Assembly (NCBI GenBank): GCA_001643675.2 | Contig: LSRY02000008.1 | Location: 1,127,501-1,191,500, forward strand | Direction: 5' to 3' | DNA: 64,000 bases | Origin: Monocercomonoides exilis | Taxonomy: Eukaryota; Preaxostyla; Oxymonadida; Polymastigidae | Program-made: the position numbers and the translations under genes | Notes under the pieces: model-generated | The model's database searches: none | Seen by the model: only the letters and a program-made list of their open reading frames with translations | Told to the model about the DNA's origin: nothing | Shown here: positions 44,423 to 54,494 of the stretch, in pieces | Layout of the letters: each line of letters begins with the position of its first letter | How positions within the stretch are numbered: the first letter of the stretch is position 1

Positions 44423-46030
44423 TCAGCTTCGCTTGCACTCCAACAACTCACACAAAAAAAATCTTAAAAAAAATTGACGAGTATGATGAAGAAAGCGAAG
44501 AAGACGAAGAAGACGAAAATTGTTGAATAAAGGGAAAACAGCTCCTGTTCCAATCGAACTCTCCGTCCTCCCTTTCCCAATGACCGAAATCTCCTTTGTC
44601 CCAATCGCAATCGTTGTTGCCTCGCTTTTGTGATTCCCTTCCATCAGTGTGATTGTCAAGCTTATCTGCACCTCACACATCTCAAGCGCCTTCTTCACCG
44701 TTTTGCACGGATTTGACTCATTTGACCCGCATAGCTCATTCAGGTCATTCCCATTCACAGAAACATAGATCGTCTTGTCTTTCAGCCAATCCTTTTTCAT
44801 TGTTTGATCATATGTCCAAACACTTGCATTCGAGTAGTTGTATGCAAAGCAGATCCTCTTATCATCTGCATTCGTTGTGTAACATTCATAGAATGGATTT
44901 CCTGAATCCAAATACAGATTGTATGTATCTGCAAATTCAGCATCATGCCCACGTGGATTGGCTGCATCTCTGCAACTGCATTCATGAAAAAATAAGAAGA
45001 AGCAATATAATTTATTATCAGGTGCTGTTGCTCGATTTGGATGCAAACATAATCCCCCTCCCTCTTGCCGTGCTGAACATGAAATAAATTGGACGCTCCT
45101 CATTTTGAATTGTGTGGCAGGAATATTAACACAATACATGCCTCCACCAACAGTATTTGTGACTGAGCATGAAGTGAAACTGCAGTCAAACACACACGCA
45201 CTCTCCCCTTCTCCACTTTCTGTTGGAATGCATCCTGTTTCTGAAACCTGAAAATCATCCAGTCTCAAACCTCCTCCCCAGCCATTTGCAGAACATTTTT
45301 GAAATTCACATCCGCTGATCTGAACACATGATGAAATCGAATAAGCATGAATTCCGCCACCTGTATTTGCTTGTGCTGTGCAGCTGCTGAATGTGCTGTT
45401 CTCACACACAATTGTCTTGATCGCATGGCAAAATACACCTCCCCCATATGCGTCGGAATAGCAGTTGTTGAACTTGCAAAATAAAATAGATAACATTCCT
45501 TCTCCCAAATTGAACATGCATATCGCTCCCCCGCTCGATGTGCCATCTGCCCATGAATCGCCTTTTCCCGCTGTTTTCGACTCATCCCATTCGCACCAAG
45601 AGAATGTATTCGGTCCATTCTCTGTTATATTCTGTCTTCCTGGTTGTTTCTTATTTCCTGAAGTTCCAATATATTCAACATTCCTTGTCCGACAACATCC
45701 CACAAACGAGGTGTTTGAGACAGTCAGAGAAACCAAGGGGTTGTTGAGGGAATGAACAATCCCGCCATCATATGCATTGCAAACCGATGAAAATGAGCAA
45801 CTATTCATCAAACAAGTGGTTTGTGTTGACGTAGAGGTTGAAGGTGAGCATGCATCATTTGCTGTTGAGATGTTGAAAAATGATAATTTGGAGAGGGATA
45901 TTAGGGGTATAGAAGGTGATGAAAGAAATGCTGTTGAAGATGAGATAAGAGATTCGCATGTCGAAACACTTCCATCTTCGCCTCCTTCTCTTTCCCTTGC
46001 CTCTTGGTGAAATTTCACAAAATACCTCAA
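44423..46030 (-). CDS. Truncated beta-helix surface-protein copy, 535 codons
   Basis: It shares the same N-terminal beta-helix block (FFNISTANDACSP, GGAICMFN, GGGVFCHA, GGGIHAYS, FKMRSVQFISC) and the module start IYVSVNGNDLNELCGSNESN followed by PCKTV. Homology ends after SSIGTGA, and about 25 unrelated residues precede the stop. Upstream, sequence in other frames (to about 46184) resembles the region before other truncated copies but is broken by TGA codons. It lacks TM and kinase-like parts. A defective copy or silent donor is more likely than a functional receptor; a secreted product cannot be excluded. Confidence 0.7.
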   Translation of the reverse strand: MRYFVKFHQEAREREGGEDGSVSTCESLISSSTAFLSSPSIPLISLSKLSFFNISTANDACSPSTSTSTQTTCLMNSCSFSSVCNAYDGGIVHSLNNPLVSLTVSNTSFVGCCRTRNVEYIGTSGNKKQPGRQNITENGPNTFSWCEWDESKTAGKGDSWADGTSSGGAICMFNLGEGMLSILFCKFNNCYSDAYGGGVFCHAIKTIVCENSTFSSCTAQANTGGGIHAYSISSCVQISGCEFQKCSANGWGGGLRLDDFQVSETGCIPTESGEGESACVFDCSFTSCSVTNTVGGGMYCVNIPATQFKMRSVQFISCSARQEGGGLCLHPNRATAPDNKLYCFFLFFHECSCRDAANPRGHDAEFADTYNLYLDSGNPFYECYTTNADDKRICFAYNYSNASVWTYDQTMKKDWLKDKTIYVSVNGNDLNELCGSNESNPCKTVKKALEMCEVQISLTITLMEGNHKSEATTIAIGTKEISVIGKGRTESSIGTGAVFPLFNNFRLLRLLRFLHHTRQFFLRFFLCELLECKRS

Positions 46031-46487
46031 TATGGCCGTATCCCTTTTCCCATCTCTTTTGCCCCTTCTTCATCGTCTGCTTTCCCCATATCCCTTTTTC
46101 TTCTGTTGCAATCTTCTGCTTGTTTTCAAAAATCCTTTTTCTTTCATCGATTTTGAATGTTCGCGCAAAAGCTCCTGCTATCATTTAAAAAATATATTTA
46201 ATAAAACAAAAAAATTCAATATAAAATTAGAAATTAAACACAAAAGAAAAATATCAAAAATATGAAAAAACTAAAAATATATAAAATGAATTATGAAAAA
46301 TCAGTATCATATTCTTTTCTCAATCTTTCGCTTCAACATCCGCTTTTGTGTCTTTTTCTTTTCGAATTTTTGTCAAATTTCTCCTTCAACCATTTCTTCA
46401 ATTTCTCACATTCTCTCTTTTATCGCTTCCCCTCCTTCTTTTCAAAATACCTTTTCCATTTCGCAAATCCCATCTTTTCCATTCATT
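46031..46487. other. Upstream region of truncated copy
   Basis: - strand frames from about 46184 carry charged, protein-like pieces (TEEKGIWGKQTMKKGQKRWE) broken by stops, probably decayed N-terminal coding sequence. Otherwise AT-rich. Confidence 0.35.
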
Positions 46488-46718
46488 TCATATATTTTCT
46501 TTGATTAATTCCTCCGCACGCCCTAAAATTGTTTCAACTGTGTTTCCAAAAGTGCTCAAAAAGCCATCTTTTCTCAACCCTTGCGCTTTTATCCAATGAA
46601 GATATTCTTCCAAAAAGATCCTAAGCAATATTAAAGAAAATATATTGTAAAATTTTTGAAAAAATGTTATTTCTTTTATATGAAAAAAACATATATTCAT
46701 GCCTTTAACAATCTCCAT
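46488..46718 (-). pseudogene. Possible exon relic
   Basis: 76 codons, the last 45 of which look like ordinary protein (LEEYLHWIKAQGLRKDGFLS, then TVETILGRAEELIKENI). It ends in TGA, after which the same frame continues with NEWKRWDLRNGKGILKRRRG before the next stop. It may belong to the decayed upstream region of the copy at 44423-46030. Not recognised. Confidence 0.35.
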
Positions 46719-47349
46719 TCTTCACTGTTTCTGTCTTTCTGTCTTTCTTCTTTCTTCTTTCTCCTTCTCCAGATTATTTTTCCTTTCTGCAAAAGCACCC
46801 ATTTCCCCCATCTCATTCTTCCGTCATTCAATCAACAGCTTTGCTTCTCTTCTGCTCCTCCAAAAATTCATCCCATTTCCGTCCTCCTGTTCTGCTTCCA
46901 CTCAAATTGCTCCTTCAACTTGTGTTTTCAAAAATAGGCGAGGACGACTGAGAAGAGGAAGAAGTTGAGAAGAATAATGAGACGATGATGGCCAAGAAGG
47001 GCAAATCGAAGGAAAAAATGAAATTGTCAAATTAAGAGGGGTAGATAATGGCGAAGATGGCGAAGAAGAATGATAGAAGAAGAAGAAGAGGAATAAGGCG
47101 AAGAAGGCGAAGAAGGCTTGGAGGAAAATGAAGAAGAATATTAGGAAGAAGAAGAGGAAGACAAATATGATAATGGATAAGTAGGATAAAATTATATTAA
47201 ATTTTAATTGTTGAGGAGATGCATTTGAAAATAATGACGAAGAAGAATTCGATGAAGGAAATGAAGGGGATGAAGATGAAGATGGAGATGGAGATGAAGA
47301 AGAAGATGATGACAGCAATGATGGCAATGACAAAGAAGAAGATGATAAA
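46719..47349. other. Low-complexity AG-rich stretch
   Basis: T/C-rich at 46719-46930, then A/G-rich with GAAGAA and GATGAA motifs to 47349. Open frames on both strands are Ser- or Lys/Glu-rich artefacts of this composition. Confidence 0.45.
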
Positions 47350-48080
47350 GATGGTGAATGCGATGTTATTGTCAAGTTTGAATACTATATATTTTCTGTC
47401 AGAAGATATTCTCAGCATCACAGTCTCGTTCTCTGCTCTTGTGAATAACGTTTCAATGATAGAAGGCTGAAGACAAAGGTCAAATGACTCAAAGTCCATT
47501 TTGCCTGTAATCCACTCCAAGCTTCTTGTATAACGCCAAACTTTCTGATTTTCTCGTATATTTGGTTCAAAAGCCAAGTAATCAAATCCAGTTCCATCGC
47601 TCCCCCCGGTCCATAAAAGCAATGTCTTGCCCTTCTTATTCCAAGAAATGCGCCTTGTTCTGCTCCAACTGCCTCCAATATCCTGTTTCAGTTATTTGCC
47701 CCAATCTCCCCAACAAAATTTTTCTGAAAATATCCCCGCCATCTTCAAAAAGGTTCCCTATTCGGGCAAATCTTTCAGATTTCCTTTATAGCTTTGAACA
47801 TTTTCCAATACCGTTGATTTCTGCTCCATTAAAATTCATTTTTCATCAAATTTCTATCCAGAGCATGTTGAGTCCATAATAAGAAGCATAAACATTCGTA
47901 ACAAAACACATCTAGGCTCTAGTAATATATTTGTAAGATAACATTTGGCTCCCTTCCTCTCTGTCTTGCTCTGCATGGAATAAATTGTCCATTTTTTATA
48001 AATCGTCTGAATCACGACTTTGGAGAGGTTACGGATGGAAATATCTTCACAACATATAGAACAATATAAAATACATACAT
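47350..48080 (-). pseudogene. Degenerate gene with signal-peptide-like start (left arm)
   Basis: On the - strand it starts near 48080 with MYVFYIVLYVVKIFPSV, meets a TGA soon after, then shows protein-like pieces in more than one frame: RIGNLFEDGGDIFRKILLGR and, nearer the end, GGSDGTGFDYLAFEPNIREN and FDLCLQPSIIETLF. In-frame TAA codons and a frame change interrupt it, or introns are present. After about 47350 it runs into low-complexity DNA. The mirror copy is at 63348-64000. The start resembles that of the frame at 35914. Family not recognised. Confidence 0.45.
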
Positions 48081-48890
48081 TGAAAATTCTTCATTTCCAT
48101 CGAAAATATTGTTGCTCCACAGCATTCCATCAATAAATATGAACAATTTCATCTTCCATCAAGCGGATATTCTTTGTAATACCCAACCCTTTCACTAAAA
48201 ATATTTCACTTAGTCAACCTGTCTTTGTTTTAGCTTCTGAATCTGACCCCGTTGGCAGTTTCTGAGCATTTGGCATTTCTTGATCATGTTCCATAACGAA
48301 TTAGAGCCACAAAAGAAAAGAAAGTCCTACTCGATGTGCCGTGGCTGAACGGGCATATGAAGACAATGCGATTGTAAAAGGATGGATTTATGGTGTGGAG
48401 TGATGGGGTTGAGTTTTTGGAGGAGACAAGGTTTTGAGAGGGAAAGGAGCGATAAAAGAATGTTTTTTGTGGAAAAGAGGTGTTTTTGGGAGGTTTAAGA
48501 GGCAAAATGGATGCGTGGGAGATGGATAGGGATGGAGTTTGGGAGGGGTTATTTTTTCGATTTTTGTGAGTTGGAAGGTGTGGAAGTTGCGTTTATTATT
48601 TGAAAAATGGAATTTGTTGTGTTGAAGGTGGGGCGAGGAGGGAATAGAGGGGGAAAAGATGGGTGGAGTGAATGGAATATATTTTTTGGAGGTGAGGATT
48701 TGAGATGGAGAAGAAATGGGGAGGAGATGTGATTTTTTTCAAATGCAGGGAGAGAGAAGAGGGCTCATATGAGGCGGAGCAAGAGGGAGAGTATTTGCGA
48801 GTGAGTGTTTGATAAGAAGGAAAAGTGGGGTTGAAGAAGAAAAAAAAAAGAAAGAATATTTTTTTATCATTTTTTATTTTTTATTGAAAG

Positions 48891-49797
48891 GACCGTTTGG
48901 ACGCTCCTCTCATTTGCGGGGCAAGTGTTGGAGGCGGAGGCAGAGGAAGACAGGAAGAAGGAACATCAGCGCTGGCGCTTTGCATTGGAGGTGTGGAGGC
49001 AGAGGAAGATGAGGAGCTGATTATGGGAGGTGTTTTGCAATGGAAAGAGACAGAAAAAGGATGGAGATATTTATATTTTTTTGGTTGGAAGAAGGGGAAT
49101 GGGAGCTGGGGGGACAGGGATTGTGATATTTAGTGGGATAGTATTGCTGTTGTTTTGAGGGGAAATGGAGAGAAGAAGAAGAAGATTTGGGAAAGAGATG
49201 GGAAAGGATTCTTCAGATGGAATCTTCTTCATTGCTTGCATTTTTATGGAATGGAGTTTGTGGAGGTAATTCGAGAGGAAGCAGAACAGAGGATTGAGCT
49301 TTTGTTAATATTTAGGAGAAGTGGAAAAGAAACGTAGCCGGGATAAATGAATTTTGCTGACAGAAAGGAACGATATTTTGGGGAAAAAAAAGGAAATGAA
49401 GAAGAAAGGACGAATTAGAAAAAGTGTGTGAAGAAAATTCATTATAAAATAGTTTGTTATTATTTGTTTTGTTTTGTTTTTTAAAAATATCTTTCACATT
49501 TTTTTTTTACAAATTTGTATATTTTCTTAAATAAAAATTTCATGATATTTTTTATTTGATACATATTTTTATTCAGAATATTGAGTGAATTGCCGAAAGA
49601 TGCGCGGAAAGCCATCATATGTTGCCTGAGGGATGTCGATGGAGCGCAGACTGTTTATTCTTTTAATCCTTGCTTGAAGAATGAGCAGAAGATGGGAAGA
49701 AGAGATATTCTATATTTTTTTTTGGTTGAGGGCTGGATGGAGGAAGAAGGGAAGAGAAGAATGGTGAAAGTGAGGTTGAATGGGCAATGGAAGAGAG
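48891..49797 (+). pseudogene. Upstream exons of the beta-helix gene in the left arm
   Basis: Exon-like block 1 (48891-49333) follows TTTTTTATTGAAAG and encodes Gly/Glu-rich, then ordinary sequence (WKETEKGWRYLYFFGWKKGN; FYGMEFVEVIREEAEQRIEL), with one in-frame TAG at 49131-49133. Block 2 (49577-49797) follows TTTTTATTCAG and encodes ILSELPKDARKAIICCLRDV through VKVRLNGQWKR. Removing 49334-49576 joins them in phase, although the donor GTAGCC is weak. Removing 49798-50047 (GTGTGA...GATCAG) then joins in phase to VLPEALGEHETWDVETLLFF at 50048. Function of this N-terminal region is unknown. Splicing is inferred from frame and site sequence only. Confidence 0.5.
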
Positions 49798-50047
49798 TGT
49801 GAAAACAACATATTATTTTTTTTTTTGGAATTGGATTTGAAAAGCGAAGGCGTGGTGTGGTGTGGTGCTTGGAGTGGATGATGTTGGGGTGAGAGTTAAT
49901 TGGAGAGAGGCAAACAGGGGATGAGGGGAGTGAAGGGAAATGAAGATTTGTGGAGGTATTTTATTCTTGTTTGTTCATTTTCTTCATGTTCCATTTTTTA
50001 TTTTTATTTGTATTTTTTTTGATTTGATTGATGTGTGATGCGATCAG

Positions 50048-51756
50048 GTGTTGCCAGAAGCGCTGGGGGAGCATGAAACATGGGATGTGGAAACACTGCT
50101 TTTTTTTCTGGGCATTCCTGGAAGAAATTGGGAGAAAACAGCAGCAGAAGAGTGTTTGGCAGAATGAGCCAGGCGGAAAAAACTGAAGAGAATGGGAAAA
50201 GATATTTTTGTGGAATTTTTTATTTACAAAAATTTTTTTTGGAAGCAGCAGCAGATGAGGCAGGAAAATGGATACAGCTGCATTGGGATATTTTACGATA
50301 TGGCACAAAGGATCATGTGGCAAATAAGTGAAGGGAAAGGAAGAACTTCTGTGAATGAATTTCATTTCTCTTCTTTTTGCCAATTTTTCTCATCACCTTC
50401 TATTCCCCTTATATCCCTCTCCAAATTATCATTTTTCAACATCTCAACAGCAAATGATGCATGTTCACCTCAATCCGCTACGTCAACTCAAACCTCATGT
50501 TTGATGAGCAGCTGTTCATTCTCATCAGTTTGCGATGCATATGATGGCGGGATTGTTCCTTCTCTGAACAACCCCTTGGCTTCCTTAACAGCCTCAAACA
50601 CCTCATTTATTGGGTGTTGTCGAACAAGGAATGTTGTATGTGAAGGAAATGCAGATGGAAAGTTGACTCCAGGGAGACAAAATACAACGGATAATGGAGC
50701 AAACTCATTCATTTGGTGCGAATGGAGCGGATCGAAGACGACAGGAGAAAGTGACTCGTGGGCTGATGGAGTGTCAAGCGGAGGGGCAATCTGCATGTAC
50801 AATCAGTCATCTGCCACTGTTTCAGTTTCGCATTGTGTGTTTTGTGAGTGCGTTGCGCATTGGTGCGGTGGAGGTATTAATTGCTACAACATTAAATCAG
50901 TTGAGATTGTGAATAACACATTTGATTCATGTAATGCGCAAAATCGATATGGAGGGGGGATGTTCATTTATTTGATTTCATCGTGTGTTCGGATCAGCGG
51001 ATGTGAATTCCAGAATTGCAAAGCAAATAGCTATGGAGGAGGACTTTATCTAAATGATTTCAAGGTTTCAGTACAAGGATGCATTGAAGCAGAAAGTGGA
51101 GGAGGGGAGAGTGCGTGTGTGTTTGACTGCATTTTCACTTCATGCTCGGTCACAAGCACTGACGGAGGGGGCATGCGTTGTGTTAATATTCCTGCCACAC
51201 AATTCAAAATGAGGAGCGTCCAATTTATTTCATGCTCAGCAGCGGCGTATGGCGGAGGGTTGGAGCTGTATCCAAATCGAGCAACAGCGCCAAATGATGG
51301 ATTTTATTGTTTCTTCTTATTTTTCATGAATGCAAATGCAGAACAACCTCCAATCCATATGGGCATGATGCCTATTTTGTAGATGCATATAATTTGTATT
51401 TATCATCAATTAACCCGTTCTATGAATGCTACACGACAAATACAGATGATAAGAGAGTGTGCTATGCGTATAATCCATCAGGGACCTGGATATATGACCA
51501 AACATCAAAAAGGGATTGGCTGAAGGACAAGACGATCTATGTGTCAGCGAATGGAAATGATAATTTTGAGTTGTGTGGGGCAAATACAACATTTCCGTGT
51601 CAGACAGTGAAGAAGGCGTTTGAGATGTGTGAGATACAGATTAGCTTGACAATAACGCTGATGAACGGGAATCACACAAGCGAGGTGACAACAATTGAGA
51701 TTGGGACAAAGAAGATTTCAGTTATTGGAATGGGCAAAGAGAAGAAGAAAATCTGA
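50048..51756 (+). pseudogene. Truncated beta-helix copy in left arm (two frame breaks)
   Basis: It begins VLPEALGEHETWDVETLLFF. A TGA at 50165-50167 and an overlapping alternative frame (to 50331, with KRYFCGIFYLQKFFLEAAAD and IQLHWDILRYGTK) precede the beta-helix block, which is in frame from about 50340 to 51320. A one-base shorter T-run near 51325 shifts the frame, and the remainder (51307-51756) continues in another frame to SVIGMGKEKKKI-stop. Rungs GGGINCYN, GGGMFIYL, GGGLYLND and the start IYVSANGNDNFELCGA are clear. The mirror copy has the correct T-run here but a shorter one near the N-terminus. Confidence 0.65.
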
Positions 51757-51782
51757 TTGGAGGTGGATTTGTGTTGTTCATC

Positions 51783-51840
51783 CTTCTTCATCTTCTTCAT
51801 CTTCTTCATCTTCTTCATCTTCTTCATCTTCTTCATCTTC
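51783..51840 (+). repeat. (CTTCTTCAT)n microsatellite
   Basis: About 6.4 units of a 9-nt repeat directly downstream of the truncated gene. The mirror site (59609-59648) has about two units fewer, which accounts for an 18-nt offset between the palindrome arms. Confidence 0.9.
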
Positions 51841-51842
51841 GC

Positions 51843-52604
51843 ATTTTTTGTTATCTTTGTTTTTTTCTTTTTCTCTTCCTATTTTTTTTATTAACGAGAC
51901 ACATCTTCATCGAATTCTTCGCCTTTGACTTCTTCTTTGCCATATTCTATTTCATTATCATCTAATTCTTCTTCGCTTTTAAAAAGAAATCCATTGATTC
52001 TTTTCGTCATCTTTCTCTTTCTCTTTGCCATCATTAGCCTCTTATTTTTTTTTTTGTTTTGTTTTATTCAGGTTTTCGTTCCCCTTCTTTTTCATCTTCT
52101 TTTTCATCTAATTCAGAGATTTGGGATTTTGGAGTTCTTGGAGAAGAAGGAAATGTGAGGATTGGAAAGAGAAAATGTTTCAGGAGAAAAGGAAAGGAAT
52201 GAGATTGACAATGAGATTGGAATCAAAGGCGAAGAAGATGGATGAGGTGGAAGAAAGAATCAATATTAGAAGAAGAAGAAGAAAGAAAAAGTCAGTGAAG
52301 AGGAGCGAATGAAAAAGGCATGAGTTTTTATTTATCATAATAATAGCATCTTATCTTGTAATTTCTTTTCTTTCTTTTTTTTGTATATATATATTTATTT
52401 AAAAGAGATTAGGATTTTAGAAAAGGAGGGGAAGCGACAGAAGAAAGAGCGAAAAGCTGATGAGATGACAAAAGAGGGAGTCTGAAAAGAATTTGAGAAA
52501 AAGAAGGTATGAATTAGAAAACAGATTGAAAAGGAATGAATGGCGAGGAAATGGAGGAAAAAGGAATTTGAAGAGAGAATGTTTTGAGGAGCATTTGAAG
52601 AAGA
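51843..52604. other. Low-complexity spacer between truncated copies
   Basis: T/C-rich to about 52100, then A/G-rich. Several frames are open on both strands, none convincing. A TATATATA run lies near 52384-52392. Confidence 0.4.
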
Positions 52605-54494
52605 GTGAGAAAAGGGGAAGAAGATGAAAAGTTTGTTGTGGGGATGGGGAGGGACAATGAGGCAGGGGCATTTGATGTGAGTGGGAGCATTGGGGTGTTG
52701 ACAAACATCACATTGAAAGGGTGGAGAAGAGGGGGAGAGATATACTCGGGAAGGCTGTTTGGAGGGAAGGGATATGGAGGGGAGAAGGGTGGAGGTGAAG
52801 AAAAAGAAGAAGGAGGAAGAGAAAGAGAAAGAGATGGAGATGGAGAAGGCATTGAAGGGAGTATTTCGGTGAGCGAATCACACTTCTCTTCTTTTTGTGT
52901 CTCATCAGCCCCATTCCTCTCATCCCCTTCAATACCCCTTGTATCCCTCTCCAAATTATCATTTTTCAACATCTCAACAGCAAATGATGCATGCTCACCT
53001 CCAACCACTGCGTCAGCCCAAACCTCGTGTTTGATGAGCAGTTGCTCATTCACTTCTGTTTGTGATGCATATGATGGAGGGATTGTCCCTTCCCTCAACA
53101 ATCCCTTGGCTTCCTTATCTGTTTCAAATACATCATTCGTTGGATGTTGCAGGACAAGAAATGTTAAATGTGAAGGAAATGCAGGTCATACGCTGACTCC
53201 AGACAGACAGAACGAAACAGAAAATGGAGCAAATTCATTCACTTGGTGCGAATGGAGTGGATCGAGGACAACAGGAGAAGCTGATTCCACCACAGACGGG
53301 ATATCGAGTGGAGGGGCCATTTTCATGTACAACAAGGGAAATGGAGAACTTTCAGTTTCGAATTGTCTGTTTAATAATTGCTTTGCATACAGCCGTGGAG
53401 GTGGAATTATGTGCTTGACAGTTATGTCTGTGCGTATCGAAAATAATGTGTTCAATGCGTGTACAGCACAAAATCAATATGGAGGAGGAATGTATGCTCA
53501 TACCATTTCATCATGTGCCCGAATCAGCGGTTGTGAATTCCAGAATTGTAAAGCAGTTAATTACGGAGGAGGACTTCTTCTTGAAAATTTTCAGGTTTCA
53601 GAAACAGGATGTATTGAAACAGAAAGTGGAGGAGGGGAGAGTGCATGCGTGTTTGACTGCAGTTTCACTTCATGTTCACTTACAAGCACAGGCGGCGGAG
53701 GCATGTTTTGTAAAACTGTTCCCAATCAATTTAAAATGAGGAGCATTCAGTTTATTTCATGTTCAGCAACTGCATATGGAGGAGGGCTTCATTTGGAGCC
53801 AGCAAAACAAGCTGTTTCGGATGAAACGGTTTATTGTTATTTCCTCTTCTTCCACGGATGCAAATGTTCAGCCAATCCCCCACTTGGCCACGATATGGTA
53901 TATCTGGATTATTACAATGTCTTTTTGAATTCAGACAATCCATTTTATGAATGCTACACCACAAACACAGACGAGAAGAGAGTGTGTTATGGACATGATT
54001 ATTCGAGTTCAACGGGTTGGACATTTCAGCACACAGAAAAGAAGGATTGGCTGAAGAGAGGGATTCTCAATCGATTTGTGGCTGTGAGTGGAGGAAACGC
54101 AGAAGAGTTGTGCGGAGTGAATGAATCATATGCATGCAGAACCATTGGTGTTGCAGTTGAAAAGAGCGTGATTCAAGTGAGTCTGTCAGTCACACTGATG
54201 GGCGGGGATCACACAAGCGAGACAACAACAGTTGAGATTGGGACAAAGAAGATTTCGGTCATTGGGAAAGGGAGGACGGAGAGTTTGATCGGAACAGGAG
54301 CACTTTTATCAACAAGAGAGCTATTCAGCGTGTCAACAGGTCATCTTGGAATGAGCCACTTGAAGGTTGACTGCAACTCAAATTCAAGTCCTTCTTCACA
54401 GAGTGTGGTTGTTGTATCTGATGGGAATGGGTCACTCTCGTCGGAGGAAGTTATTATGTATTTATTATCATTTTTTATTTTTTTTCATGTTTGA
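52605..54494 (+). CDS. Truncated beta-helix copy in left arm, 629 codons
   Basis: It aligns with the intact gene from about its residue 135 (GRDNEAGAFDVSGSIGVLTN compared with GRSKEAGVFELGGCRGVFWN) through the whole N-terminal beta-helix block and the first module start (VAVSGGNAEELCGVNESYAC). Homology stops after GNGSLSSEEV, and a short hydrophobic tail precedes the stop. There is no ATG with a signal peptide: the frame starts after a TGA, and the first ATG is internal (MGRDNEAG). So the 5' exon, later modules, TM segment and tail are all missing. The body is uninterrupted, which would suit a recombination donor. Confidence 0.7.
   Translation: MRKGEEDEKFVVGMGRDNEAGAFDVSGSIGVLTNITLKGWRRGGEIYSGRLFGGKGYGGEKGGGEEKEEGGRERERDGDGEGIEGSISVSESHFSSFCVSSAPFLSSPSIPLVSLSKLSFFNISTANDACSPPTTASAQTSCLMSSCSFTSVCDAYDGGIVPSLNNPLASLSVSNTSFVGCCRTRNVKCEGNAGHTLTPDRQNETENGANSFTWCEWSGSRTTGEADSTTDGISSGGAIFMYNKGNGELSVSNCLFNNCFAYSRGGGIMCLTVMSVRIENNVFNACTAQNQYGGGMYAHTISSCARISGCEFQNCKAVNYGGGLLLENFQVSETGCIETESGGGESACVFDCSFTSCSLTSTGGGGMFCKTVPNQFKMRSIQFISCSATAYGGGLHLEPAKQAVSDETVYCYFLFFHGCKCSANPPLGHDMVYLDYYNVFLNSDNPFYECYTTNTDEKRVCYGHDYSSSTGWTFQHTEKKDWLKRGILNRFVAVSGGNAEELCGVNESYACRTIGVAVEKSVIQVSLSVTLMGGDHTSETTTVEIGTKKISVIGKGRTESLIGTGALLSTRELFSVSTGHLGMSHLKVDCNSNSSPSSQSVVVVSDGNGSLSSEEVIMYLLSFFIFFHV

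Noticed and set aside
52871-52910. GTGAGC...CTCATCAG read as a 40-nt intron at the start of the beta-helix block
   Set aside because: Its length is not a multiple of three, and the frame is open and homologous to paralogues both before and after it. Paralogues at 43.8 and 45.9 kb encode the same segment without the GT.
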